A stretch of DNA of 64,000 bases from Halichondria panicea. Taxonomy: Eukaryota > Porifera > Demospongiae > Suberitida > Halichondriidae. Positions 10,882 through 21,225 of the stretch are shown in pieces. The notes beneath the pieces are model-generated. The model worked only from the letters and a program-made list of their open reading frames with translations, made no database searches and was not told the origin of the DNA. Every line of letters begins with the position of its first letter. Positions within the stretch are counted from its first letter, which is position 1. The stretch covers positions 4,644,202 through 4,708,201 of the forward strand of contig NC_087393.1 in assembly GCF_963675165.1 (NCBI RefSeq), given 5' to 3'. The position numbers and the translations under genes were made by a program.

Positions 10882-13800
10882 ATGGATATAGTTCCTGTGA
10901 GAGTTAATGTCTGTTTGAGTGAGTCCGAAGATTCCGAGGGAGAAATGGCCTATAAAGAAGCACAGATACAAGGAGACTACTCTGGCTATGTCCCCCCTGA
11001 GGTTGTTGTCACTGACACAGCAACTGTCAGTCCTAGGAGAGCCTCTGCTCCGGTCACCAAGCCATCACAGAAGGTGAGTCTATCAGAACACAACACACCA
11101 TACAATGTTGTACGTACGTGTAGTATGTGTACAGACATCGTGTCTAATAGCTAGTATCCTCCACCCACACACACACACACACACGCACGCACACACCACC
11201 CCCCCCACACACACACACACACACCACCCCACACGCACACCACCCCCCACATACACACACACACACACACACACCACCCCCCACATACGCGCACACACAC
11301 ACACCACCCCCCACATATGCACACACACACACACACACACACACAAGGGTGGACCTGTGAGACCAGAGAGCCCCACGGAAGTGCCTGTACAGGTTAGGGG
11401 TAACCTGCAAAAGATGGGCAAGAGATTGAAGGGATGGCATACTCGCTACTTTGAGATCCAAGGATCGCATATGTACTACTACAAGAACCACACGGTTGGT
11501 GAGATTATATTAATGGAATACTACAATGTTTCGCAAATGAAAAGCCTTTCCAAATGAGCCAAATCAGCAAAACTTTTGACATTTTGCGATCAAACTTTTG
11601 TGACCTGGCAAGGATCGTGGTGTCATACAAGTAACTGTGTATAGGTCTCTTTTTGCAAAGCCATTAGCACTGCATAATGTCCGACTATTTGGCTTAGGTA
11701 GATTCACTTTTTAAAACTTGAACGTTTTATAGAGCGTATAAAATGCTTGTACTAGCTGCTAGGCTCAGCTAGGCTCGATATGCACAATGCCTATTGTCTT
11801 GTACGTAAGTTAATGTTTTTTGTTGTTTCACAGAAAAAGGACTGTTTAGGAGAGATCAACTTGACCAAAGTAAGCAATCAGTACCTTGTATTAGTCATTA
11901 CGTATTATATGAATTGAAATTGACTTTCACCCTAGTTATATCAAAACTGTTTACTTTGGGTAACTGCTCTAAATCACTTTCCTTCTAAGATGAGTATTGA
12001 GAAGCCTGCTCTACACACCACCTACATGTACTAGTGCTTGTGTTGACATTGACAGAGGGTCAGTATAGGAACCTACTTTCCTCCTACGATGAGTATTGGG
12101 AAGCCTGCTCTAGTGGGATACACTGCCTACTAGTGCTTGTGTTGACATTGGCAGAGGGTCAGTATAGGAACCTAAACACCTCTTTGATTAGTCTTTGAAG
12201 AAGGCCTGGAGTTTATTATCATCACAAATATTTCCTCCCAATAATAATTATTTTCATAATGTAATGTAGGTACATACTTCGCGATATACGTATTAGATTT
12301 TGTGTTATTATCTTTTCCTTTCAGTGTTTCTTTTGTGATGCCACATCAGCTGCTACGTTTGGACATGCGTTTGAACTTCGTACCACTGAGAGGTCACATT
12401 TTCTGGTAAGTTATTGCGTGATTGCATGCATAGCTACGTATCTTATCGTGCTGCGTCGTGTTTCAATCTAAACCTGGTAAATAATATAGGACATTGTATG
12501 CTGCCTCTAAGGCATTCAGAAACTGTTACTGTGCATCAACATACATGTAGAAGGTATACAACTTTGTACGAGATCTTACTGTACATGTATATACAAGTTG
12601 GTAAACTGTACATACAAGTTGGTAAACTGTGTACAAGATCTTACTGTACATGTTACTGTATATAAGTAAGGTTGATACTAGATCCTCCCTTCCACACACA
12701 CACACACTTGTCAGGCCGCACGAAGCAAGGATGAGATGGTGCAGTGGGTGAGAGTCATCAGAAAGAACAAAGGAGGAACAGAACAGTAAGCCTTTGAGTA
12801 CATGTTGCTAGTACTACACTGAGTCGTTGTTTACCCCCACAGTATTTATCACCTCTCTGTAATAATATAATATGTGCTTCCTTTGTAATAGTAATTATGT
12901 ATTCACTGTGTGTGTGTCTATTTCTGTAGGGCTGTTGCTAAGAAACCTAAGCGGTGGGAATCGTTCAAACATGCACTGGCAATACAACCTCGTCGACCTG
13001 CCAGCAAACCTGAGATTGCCCCCAAGAAGAAAAACAGAAAATCTAAAGTCAACAAACTCCGAATCAGCCCAAGCAAGGATCGGTCACCTTCTCCCACCCC
13101 CTCACAGGGCGACGCACACACACCCCTCACACAACACACACACACGGAAGCACACTCCTCTCGTCCGATGTCCCTCACCGAACATGACTTTGAACAGGAC
13201 ACTCTGGACATCCTCGCTTCGTTCCAACCCTCTCGATCGCTACCAGCCACCCCTCTGACTGCAAAGCGCCCCATTAATTTCAACGAGTCCCCGTGTGATT
13301 CACCCACCTTCTCGAGAAAATCCATTGATTCTCCCGCGCTCACGATTGACAGTAAACTATCCACACCCTCACACTCTGTCACCACTTCCCCCGCCCACTC
13401 ACCAGCTAAGAACGTTGTTGAAGAAACAGAAGGCACACCTCAAGTTGGGGAGGTTGAAGGAAAAACACCAAAGGAAGAAATACCAGAAACAGACGTGAAA
13501 ACTGAAGAAAAAGAAATCGATGTAATTGTTAAGACAAAAGAAGGGCCAGTTGAAATACAGCCTGATATTCGAATTGAAGTGCCAGTTATAGCTATTGCCG
13601 AGAGCTCGATTTCAGAAGATGATCTTCTAAATACAGAAGATCAAAGTGAGGATGTTACCAAACCTACTATGGAGATCTCTAACCCCGAATGTTCAGTTCC
13701 TGTTGAATCCCCACCAGGACCTGTACTCGATTTCATGACCAAGAAGTACACCTGGGACAAGATTAGAGATGTGTTAGACTTTAACGAAGACAATGAAGTG

Positions 13801-13896
13801 AGGGATTACAGTATGCTCCCTCCTGAAGACCCTGTCTGGCTCAAGAAACCAACTAGTGTAGAGCAGCTTAGAGTGTTCTTGTTAAGTTGTCCGTAA
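10882..13896 (+). CDS. PH-domain protein with long Ser/Pro/Glu-rich tail (6 exons)
   Basis: Exons 10882-11073, 11348-11494, 11834-11869, 12325-12405, 12715-12785 and 12930-13896 join in phase to about 497 residues. Residues about 77-165 form a pleckstrin-homology domain: RGNLQKMGKRLKGWHTRYFEI, then MYYYKN, then LGEINLTK, then AFELRTTERSHFLAA, ending with a C-terminal helix KDEMVQWVRVIRK with the invariant Trp. Such domains usually bind phosphoinositides at membranes; ligand preference cannot be read here. After a basic stretch the tail is disordered: Ser/Pro-rich, then Glu-rich. The last 50 residues (KYTWDKIRDVLDFNEDNEV...) look folded and may be a docking helix. I cannot name an orthologue. 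The exon 2 donor (GTTGGT) is weak; the stronger GTGAGA five bases downstream would break the PH frame. Confidence 0.75.
11162..11347. repeat. CA microsatellite with CCCCCCACATAC interruptions, ending at a splice acceptor
   Basis: Blocks of (CA)n are separated by CACCCCCCAC-type units across about 185 bp. The repeat ends in ...ACACAAG directly at the start of PH-gene exon 2 (11348), so the repeat itself supplies the 3' end of the intron. Confidence 0.8.
11979..12175. repeat. 99-bp intronic tandem duplication
   Basis: The sequence starting TGAGTATTG at 11991 recurs at 12090 and continues with few mismatches through GTCAGTATAGGAACCTA in both copies. It lies inside the intron between exons 3 and 4 of the PH-domain gene. 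Confidence 0.7.
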
Positions 13897-14282
13897 TGTT
13901 TTTGTAGTATTAATTTGGTTTGTAGTATAGGTTTTAGTGGACAAAATTCATACAGGTCTCATTTACTAACCATACATGACTGCATATATTATGTTTGTGG
14001 TTACCATTATTTTTTCACGTTTACCTGTTGAATTATATTTTTACAGTGGAGCAAAAAGGAATTACTTTTGAGATAGGAGTGAACGTTTTTACTTCCAGAT
14101 TAATTTGACCGAGCATAATTATTGAGTTCACATTCATTTTGAGTTGATCTTTACGGTGTGTAGATCTAATTAACACACCATCTAATGAATGGAATAATGT
14201 TGCACCTTGTTAGCATACTTTGGGGAATTGATAAAACTTCACAGCTACCTATAAACTGCATAGCAGTAGTTAAAGATACAGC
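13897..14282. other. intergenic spacer
   Basis: AT-rich spacer between the PH-domain gene and the type II receptor. I see no gene, hairpin element or tandem repeat in it. It should hold the promoter of the single-exon gene that starts at 14283. Confidence 0.3.
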
Positions 14283-15902
14283 ATGCAGGAAAATCCAGCA
14301 TATAGGCCTGGACCATTCTCCACAACTGACTTAATAGATTGTTCAAGAAACAATGCTTACAACGAGTCACCTGTCATTTCATCTGAGAATTTCTACGATG
14401 TACCACGACAAATAGACCCCCCTGGATGGAGAACTGTTACAGAAACTGAAAATGTTCATGAATATCGAAAGCGTTGGTGCAGTTGCCTTGTTACGATTTT
14501 ACTTGTATCAATGATGGTCATGGTGATTGCGGTTTCACTCAGCATAGGGGCTTTGGTAATGCAGCAACAGATAAGGAGTGACATTGAGACTCTTCAAGGA
14601 TTGCTTAAGGTGAGCATTCAACCTTCCACACAAACCGCTACCACTTCCACCCCAGAGACATTACCAACAAATACTAGCAAGACCTCCTCAGCCTCTGTAA
14701 TCAGTGAGCCAAATACAACAACAGTGGATCAAAATACAAAAACGACAACTTCTACTGAACATGTAACAGCCGGTACTACAGCATCAACCATGGATCCGAC
14801 AACCATTGCAAGCATAACGACAACTATTGAACCTGTAACAGCCGGTACTACAGCATCAACCATAGATCCGACAACTATTGAACCTGTAACAGCCGGTACT
14901 ACAGCATCAACCATAGATCCGACAACTATTGAACCTGTAACAGCCGGTACTACAGCATCAACCATGGATCCGACAACCATAGCGAGCATAACAACAAACA
15001 TTGCGAGCACAACGACAACTATTGAGAGCACAACACCTTCGCAGACTATTGAACAGACAACCACAGCAGATATTTCCTCACCATCCTTTTTCTTAATTGG
15101 ACATTTTTTGAACCCAGCCAGTTCTTGCAGTGATATTAGCCAAGACCGCCCTCCAGATTACTACTGGGTGAGGTTGCCTAATGGTAGGCCAGACACAAGA
15201 GTGTATTGTGACCCCACTCCAAGGGAATGTAGCAACAACGTAGCATCAATGCGAGTGGCATACATTGATATGAGAAACTCCAGCCACTTTTGTCCTAATG
15301 AATTCACAACGTATAATCGTGGCTCTGCTCCTTTTCGTCTTTGTGGAAAGCTCGGGACAGTGAGTTGTGTGTCAACGACCTTCTCTACATTCGGTATTGA
15401 ATATTCAAGGGTTTTTGGCAGAGTGATTGGCTATCAGTTTGACAGACCAGATGCATTTCGTTCTTACGATGTGGGTAACACAATTGAAGACCTCTATGTT
15501 GGTGGAGTTAGTCTGACACACGGAGAGCCTCCTAAACACATTTGGACGTTCGCAGGTGCTAGAGATGAAGTTAATTCAGACGGCCAGCGTTCGTCTTGCC
15601 CCTGCATAAAATCACAATCTACGTTCACATACAACTTACCTGCTTTTATCGGACAAGACTATTTTTGTGACACTGGGAGCCAATCAGAAGTTGATAGTGG
15701 AACTTTTTACCAAGCTGATCCATTGTGGGATGGTGAGGGGTGTGGGGGTACCAGTACTTGCTGTGATTTCAACAATCCGCCATGGTTCTGCAAGGAGCTC
15801 CCTCAGCCGACCACTGATAATGTCAAATTGAGTCTGTGTGCAGATGAGGACAGCGCTAATGAAGGAACTCCACTTGAGATTGTGGAGATTTTTGTTGTAT
15901 AA
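14283..15902 (+). CDS. type II mucin-like membrane protein with Cys-rich C-terminal ectodomain
   Basis: Single exon, 539 residues. The N-terminal cytoplasmic tail of about 65 residues has an NPAY motif at residues 4-7 (clathrin-adaptor or PTB type) and YDVP at 38-41 (a YxxP site, a known SH2-ligand form). One membrane segment lies at about 67-92 with no signal peptide, so the topology is type II. Residues about 110-265 are Thr/Ser-rich and include four near-identical TAGTTAST repeats, probably O-glycosylated. The C-terminal roughly 270 residues form a Cys-rich domain starting SCSDI...DYYWVRLPNGRPDTRVYCDP, reminiscent of the start of fibrinogen-like or collagen C-terminal domains. It ends with WDGEGCG, CCDF and WFCKELPQPTTDNVKLSLC. 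I recall similar ectodomains in sponges and cnidarians but know no assigned function. It converges with the sulfotransferase at 16001. Confidence 0.8.
   Translation: MQENPAYRPGPFSTTDLIDCSRNNAYNESPVISSENFYDVPRQIDPPGWRTVTETENVHEYRKRWCSCLVTILLVSMMVMVIAVSLSIGALVMQQQIRSDIETLQGLLKVSIQPSTQTATTSTPETLPTNTSKTSSASVISEPNTTTVDQNTKTTTSTEHVTAGTTASTMDPTTIASITTTIEPVTAGTTASTIDPTTIEPVTAGTTASTIDPTTIEPVTAGTTASTMDPTTIASITTNIASTTTTIESTTPSQTIEQTTTADISSPSFFLIGHFLNPASSCSDISQDRPPDYYWVRLPNGRPDTRVYCDPTPRECSNNVASMRVAYIDMRNSSHFCPNEFTTYNRGSAPFRLCGKLGTVSCVSTTFSTFGIEYSRVFGRVIGYQFDRPDAFRSYDVGNTIEDLYVGGVSLTHGEPPKHIWTFAGARDEVNSDGQRSSCPCIKSQSTFTYNLPAFIGQDYFCDTGSQSEVDSGTFYQADPLWDGEGCGGTSTCCDFNNPPWFCKELPQPTTDNVKLSLCADEDSANEGTPLEIVEIFVV
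14757..14990 (+). repeat. 51-bp coding tandem repeat (17-residue Thr-rich unit)
   Basis: Units starting at about 14760, 14831, 14882 and 14933 encode VTAGTTAST(M/I)DPTTI. The last three are spaced exactly 51 bp apart and are almost identical in DNA. Very low divergence points to recent expansion or homogenisation; the copy number may vary between alleles. Confidence 0.85.
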
Positions 15903-16000
15903 TTTCACGTTAATTAGCACAATATTTTATTGATATCATCATAATTATGAATATGTAATTATAGATTAGCTAATAGATTAACAATGTACATTTCCTTATA

Positions 16001-17701
16001 TTAATCATTCCATAAAAACCTGTTGTCTTGTAACAAACCAGCTAATAATGAATTAAATGGCTTGTAAAACTTCAGAATCATTGATTTTGTATCTTCTCTC
16101 ATTTTCAGTTGAGGGTCGTGCTTGTACGGAATTGTTTCTTGGCTGTTCTTGGTACAAGTGTGTGTAATTAACTTCACTTGATTGAGAATACTTTTAGGTG
16201 AAGGATATCCGAGAAACTTAAGCATCTGTTCTGCAATGACTTCCGGCTCCTTTACTAGTTGTTCCAATGTAAGTGCCATCACTTTATCCCTGGGCACAAC
16301 AGTGAGGAGCTTACGAATATGCGTGTAAAACAGGCCCATTTCCACTCGACTTCTACCACATTCTGGTAGCTCCTTTGAAAACAGATTGAATGTAATCGTA
16401 TGTACACACTGGTCAAGTAAATGTAGTCTTTTCTTGATGCAAGAGTCATAGTCAGAATCATCATAAAGATTGCAGGGCATACTGATCTCCAAATTGTCTG
16501 GATCCCGCATACAATCATTGAAGAGATCCATCTTTGCTTTTATTCGGTCATGGAAGAGATCAGGTCCTATCAACTGAACGTTTCTTGGTACTTTTATACC
16601 TTTGGTGATGCATGAAAACCAGAAAGCTGAATAGAGCATTTTAAGTGGATTCCGCATAATAACTATGTACTTGGACTTAGGGAGCAGCTCTGGAAATGCT
16701 GAGGGCAGAAGGCAGTAGTTGGAAGTGTTTGAATGTTTTACATGAAATCGTGGCGAGTCAAAGAGCATATTGGGTGTTCCGTCAATCAAAACCACTTCTT
16801 TATTTTTCAGCGCATTAATCTTGAAGAGTCCTGGTAAAAAGTTTAAAACATACTCAGCAAGATCCGTTGGCTTAGGCATTTTTACATGCTTTGATACTCT
16901 CACTCTCACCCAGTAATGTGGTTCCTTGACAACTTCAGTAAGAGCTCCCATTCGCAGGCCAGCGCTGAGATGAAGTAAAGACCGCAGAAAGCAAAAGCCA
17001 TACGTTGAGCCACATTTGGGGAAACCAGCTAAGAAGACGTTGGGTAAGCATATGACATCAGATGAGAAGTTTCCTTTGAAGACTTCTTTCAGAGACATTA
17101 TTTGGTCTTCGAGTGTTTGTTGCTCTCCCCTTCCAATTCCTTTAAAGGGGTACTTTCCCAATTGTCCTTTGTAGAACAATCTCTTAAATATTTCCACGTC
17201 GAAGTTCATCTTCCAACAATGACTTGAATAGTTGGACAAAAACTCCGTCGGAATAACTTTACTGTACTGCTGATAAAATTCTTTAGCATTTGCCAAAGCA
17301 ATGGCTTCATTTGCACTTTCAGTCATATTCGTAGCTTTGAGACATGTTCGTACATTCTCCAAAACCTGATCGACTCCTCTTGGCCGTGGTAACGTAGTTG
17401 TGAGATCTTGTTCTGCATGTTCAGTTGCAAGATCGGAGCTTGTGTAAGTTTGCAAATTTGATGTATCCATTACAATTTCAATGTGAGAGTCCATTTGCTG
17501 ATTCTCATAGTAGATTTTTTTTTGCACAATAGGGAGAGAACTGATTCTTTTGTTTATTCCATGCTGATTATCTCTTGAATAAAGTTGATAGAGCAGAAGT
17601 GGAAAGCATATGGTAATTGCCAGTATCATGTAGAACAGCAATCGCTTGCATTTTCTCATGATTAGCTTGTAGATCGCTTGTAGTTCGCTTGTACAATTCA
17701 A
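16001..17701 (-). CDS. Golgi-type sulfotransferase, copy 1 (intact)
   Basis: 566 residues, intronless. A short cytoplasmic N-terminus and signal anchor (about residues 21-41, LLFYMILAITICFPLLLYQLY) give the type II topology of Golgi carbohydrate sulfotransferases. The 5'-phosphosulfate loop of the PAPS-binding fold is at about 222-235 (VFLAGFPKCGSTYG). The 3'-phosphate-binding strand and helix are at about 343-358 (SKYIVIMRNPLKMLYSAF), with the conserved Arg and a downstream Ser. The protein should transfer sulfate from PAPS to a glycan; the acceptor cannot be read, but sponges make highly sulfated proteoglycans. It resembles the CHST15-like branch as I remember it (inference). An in-frame Met at residue 15 matches the start context of the paralogues equally well. 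Confidence 0.85.
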   Translation of the reverse strand: MNCTSELQAIYKLIMRKCKRLLFYMILAITICFPLLLYQLYSRDNQHGINKRISSLPIVQKKIYYENQQMDSHIEIVMDTSNLQTYTSSDLATEHAEQDLTTTLPRPRGVDQVLENVRTCLKATNMTESANEAIALANAKEFYQQYSKVIPTEFLSNYSSHCWKMNFDVEIFKRLFYKGQLGKYPFKGIGRGEQQTLEDQIMSLKEVFKGNFSSDVICLPNVFLAGFPKCGSTYGFCFLRSLLHLSAGLRMGALTEVVKEPHYWVRVRVSKHVKMPKPTDLAEYVLNFLPGLFKINALKNKEVVLIDGTPNMLFDSPRFHVKHSNTSNYCLLPSAFPELLPKSKYIVIMRNPLKMLYSAFWFSCITKGIKVPRNVQLIGPDLFHDRIKAKMDLFNDCMRDPDNLEISMPCNLYDDSDYDSCIKKRLHLLDQCVHTITFNLFSKELPECGRSRVEMGLFYTHIRKLLTVVPRDKVMALTLEQLVKEPEVIAEQMLKFLGYPSPKSILNQVKLITHTCTKNSQETIPYKHDPQLKMREDTKSMILKFYKPFNSLLAGLLQDNRFLWND

Positions 17702-18403
17702 TGCTTGTATATATAGCAGTTTGCTTGTAGAGGTGCTGTTAGGGAAAACCCCATAGATCTACCTGTGGGCTGGGCCTATAGGCTATCTCATCAAAAACTG
17801 GGGGGCGTGGCATCACCAATCCACCCCATTTGCATGGGTCAGCACTGGTTAATAGTAGTCTTATGGTCAGCATTGGCACTGCATGTAGTCAAGGCTGGTT
17901 ATAGTCATATCACTTGACCTATGAACTCAAGATATACCACACCCACACGGTTTGCACTGCACTGCACTACATGTAGTACTACTGCACTGTACTGGGGACT
18001 GGACAACGCAGCTGGTTGGTACAAGGTGGAGAGTAGTGCTAGTGATCAGTAGAATCATGACTTCCCGAACAGTGATCACAATAGAGAATTTCTTGTGAGG
18101 AAATTTGAAGAAGGGATGCACAGTTGTGGACAGAATACTCTGAATGCTCGACAAGCTGTACTGAGACTGGCTTGACATTAAATACTATAAACGTGAGATT
18201 GACCTGTCAACATTGGTATCAGGATGATATACATGCAGTCTCTAAAATTGAGTCTGGTCATGCTATATGCGATATGCTCTATAGTCAGTATGATATAGTC
18301 AGGCTAGTCACTGTGTGCACATTGCTAGTCGGCTAGTCTGTATGTACGTTGCTTAGTAACAGTATTGATCATAGTCAACTGGTTAGTTACCTTGTAGGCT
18401 GAC

Positions 18404-18876
18404 GTCACGTGACCAAAATTGCAGAAAGCGCAATGCTTTCTTGGCATATACTGTTTTAGGATCTTTTTTGAACATAAGCAGTCACTTAGAGATGTAGAGA
18501 GTATTTGTATAGCTAGAAAGTAATTGTGTATAGGATTACTTTAATTAAAAATCGGGATAAGTTGTAACAGTTATGTCGACTTTTTAATTAAGGAGTCTTG
18601 AGCTTGCTTGTAGCTTTACCTTGGATGCCTTAGACTTCTTTTTAGGTATGTGGTCCATATCTGATACCTATACGTCAAAAATGTACATTGTCACTAACAA
18701 GCTGTCATCAAATACATGCATTTGTAATTAAACTTCGTCTAGCCCCTATATACAATTAATTTCTAGCTATACAAATACTCTCTACATCTCTTACCGTCTG
18801 CTTATGTCCAAAAAAGATCCTAAAAAATTGCCAAGTAAGCATTGCGCTTTGGACAGCAATTTTGGTCACGTGACCA
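18404..18876. mobile_element. nested hairpin element with ~120-bp arms
   Basis: The left arm from 18404 (GTCACGTGACCAAAATTGC, later AGAGATGTAGAGAGTATTTG) and the right arm up to 18876 are inverted copies over about 120 bp with small indels. The right terminus is the perfect palindrome GGTCACGTGACC. The centre is AT-rich, with no frame. It lies inside the left arm of the KDZ transposon, so it inserted after or moved with it. Confidence 0.7.
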
Positions 18877-18972
18877 GTTAATTGCGTTTTACCTCTGCCT
18901 TTTTACTAGCATTTGCGTGAGAGTTGAGTAAATTACCAGTATATTGATCGTAGAGTCAACATAGTTTATTAT

Positions 18973-19181
18973 AAAGGGTTAATAAATAGAAGAGGGCATG
19001 CAACAGCTTGCGAGCAAAAACTGTAAGTGCATGGGCGGTGGAATTTACTGGAAAAGTACAAACTACTTCTGATTTTGTGTAAAGTACGTGTGCAGATAGC
19101 TATAAAATAAATTGAATGCAGTTTTGCTCGCACATTAAACTAATAGTGAGTTGCATGCCCTCTTCTCTTTATCAGCCCTTG
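18973..19181. mobile_element. nested hairpin element with AAGGG termini
   Basis: The left arm (AAGGGTTAATAAATAGAAG, then AGGGCATGCAAC and GCGAGCAAAA) is the inverse of the right arm ending ...TTTATCAGCCCTT at about 19180. The arms are about 60 bp with internal gaps. No coding content and no clear target duplication. It also lies inside the KDZ transposon. Confidence 0.55.
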
Positions 19182-19474
19182 CAGCTAATTAAGGTACAGA
19201 TGTTTTCACAGTTCACCCTGTACACATCACCTGCTGTAAAGACTAGCAGTATTGATTGTAGTCAAGCATTGGTTACTCTTAGGCTGTAGCCTGACACATG
19301 TAGCTACTACTTGGTAGTAGCATTGATTGCAGTCAATATTGGTTATGTGTATACACGCTGCCTTAGTATTATATGGACTTTAATTGTATTTGTAACATGT
19401 ACATGCAGTCGGTATTGGTTACACATGAGATGGCTTTAGCTTTGTCCAATTATTTAGTCTGGGATCATTAATTA

Positions 19475-19475
<1 letters not shown>

Positions 19476-19568
<93 letters not shown>

Positions 19569-19582
19569 GTGTGTGTGTGTGT
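19476..19582. repeat. (GT)n(GTGC)n(GT)n microsatellite
   Basis: A run of GT dinucleotides passes into about 17 GTGC tetramers and back into GT. It lies just before the first supported exon of the plus-strand gene in the KDZ transposon and may form part of its intron. Confidence 0.9.
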
Positions 19583-19595
19583 AAGTACAATGCAG

Positions 19596-20721
19596 TAGCA
19601 AACGATATTGAGGGTAGCAATGAGGAGGAGGATGAGGAGGAACTAACGCCGGAAAAGAAGAGGCAGCTCATTGTTCGGGTTGCTAAGAGACATCAGGGAG
19701 ATGTAGGTGTTGTGAGTACTGTATGTGCACGTAGACGGCACATATAATATTGTATTTTATCACCTAAAATTAATTTTGTGAACATAATTATTATGATATT
19801 GCGACAGGTCCAATTTATGCGAGCTAAGGAAATAATTACTTTTACTATGAGGCGGGCTTATAAATGATATAATGCCTATAATGTAGACAACACACTAAAC
19901 CCTAACATGTGGCTATATTTACCTTGTGCACTTATACAGGCCAATCTGCTGCAATCACTTGGTTGTGAGATGGCTACAATGATGTTTGTTGATAAAAAGG
20001 TTTTAAGTGTGGGAACCACAGATGGGAAAAATTTCTTCAATCTCACCCTGCAATCCTGTCATCCTTCAGCTCCTACTTTCTGTATGGTAAGGCTTTATAA
20101 GTAAATGTAATGTAGATACCATTATTTGATTATGTAAAACTGATTGCTTTGTGTGCACGACAAACTGTACACCTCGTTTCTCTAATTATTACTACAGATG
20201 ACTTGTCCAAGAAACAATTTGCTACCCCAGCCACTGCAGCCTCGGCAAGTACAACCAGTCTCAACACAAATTCCAGCTCATTCAATGTTACCTCAACAAA
20301 CGTAAACCCAATCAACACCACCTCATCTACTACATCCAAAGCTGTTATTTCCACTGTGAAGAAATCAACCACTAAAACTACAACCAAAGCAACACCTTCT
20401 GGAATCTTGTCCAATCAAGCTATTTCTAACACTGATACCGTCAGTACGATTTTTATGAAAGGCAGAGATGGAAGTATTGTTGCGACAGGTACAGTGCTTC
20501 CTGGTGTACATAAAACCATTCATGGTCGTCCTTGCCAAAAAGATTGTGAAACGCTTTCCGTTGTGGATGTTGTACAAGTTGGTGCTGAAGCTTGGTTTGA
20601 AGATGCTTTTGGGGAAAATAAATTGAGCACAGGGATCATCGTGGAATGGCCGAGCAGTATGATATCAAACGTAGCTGATGTCTCCCCACTTCATACAAGA
20701 ACTAATCGCAAACGTAAATAA
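19596..20721 (+). CDS. second gene of the KDZ transposon, unknown product
   Basis: Three exons fit in phase: 19596-19711 (Glu-rich, EEEDEEELTPEKKRQLIVRVAKRH), 19940-20081 (LLQSLGCEMATMMFVDKKVLSVGTTDGKNFF) and 20198-20721. The middle donor must be GTATGG at 20082, because the stronger-looking GTAAGG six bases later gives a stop. The last exon has a Ser/Thr-rich, probably disordered part and then a compact domain: GSIVATGTVLPGVHKTIHGR, ...VVDVVQVGAEAWFEDAFGEN..., IIVEWPSSM, ending in a basic RTNRKRK that may be a nuclear signal. The ATGxV...HGxP...WP pattern reminds me of a domain in plant transposon-associated proteins (DUF8039-like), but this is from memory. The true N-terminus was not found. 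Its position inside the element suggests it is carried by the transposon. Confidence 0.5.
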
Positions 20722-21225
20722 CCAGCTGACTATAAAACTACTATGATAATTGTTATAATTATTGTATATACAATTGTAATAGGAATGGTAAAGGTTTCCT
20801 TCCATTTTATTCGCGATTCTATATTCTCTCTATCTTGTGTACTGTATACGTAAGTAAGATTACGTTATTATTGTTTGTACGTACGTATATAATTATGTAT
20901 GTACAATTGTATGTATGACATAGATAATAATTTATGTCCGAGTTTAGGACTATATATATAATTGTCAAAACTATATGCAGTTCATATTCATATAATGTTT
21001 AATTATGCATGCGCGCAATTGACTTATAATAGCCTTGACTTCAATAATTTTATTTATAAAAGGCATTGATGTTTAAGAAATAATGACTGCCTATAGCTAT
21101 AAGTGTGATTAATAAATTATTAATTAAAGTACATAAAAAAGATAAGTGTTCAATTGTCCACGTCAGAATCATCATCACTACTACTGTCTGTACAAATAAT
21201 ATCAGTAACGGAAGGGTAATCATGT
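20722..21225. other. AT-rich spacer between convergent transposon genes
   Basis: Very AT-rich sequence (repeated ATTATAATTA, GTACGTACGTATATA). It holds no supported gene and presumably contains the 3' UTRs of the two convergent genes of the KDZ element. Confidence 0.35.

Noticed and set aside
11083-11491. Minus-strand frames rich in Val-Cys and Thr-His (VCVCVC type)
   Set aside because: Simple translation of CA/GT microsatellite; the same applies to similar frames at 19.5, 40.9, 42.6, 43.7, 59.6 and 62.7-63.1 kb.
14729-15064. 111-codon minus-strand frame opposite the mucin repeats
   Set aside because: Shadow of the plus-strand Thr-rich repeat; it has no signal and repeats because the other strand repeats.
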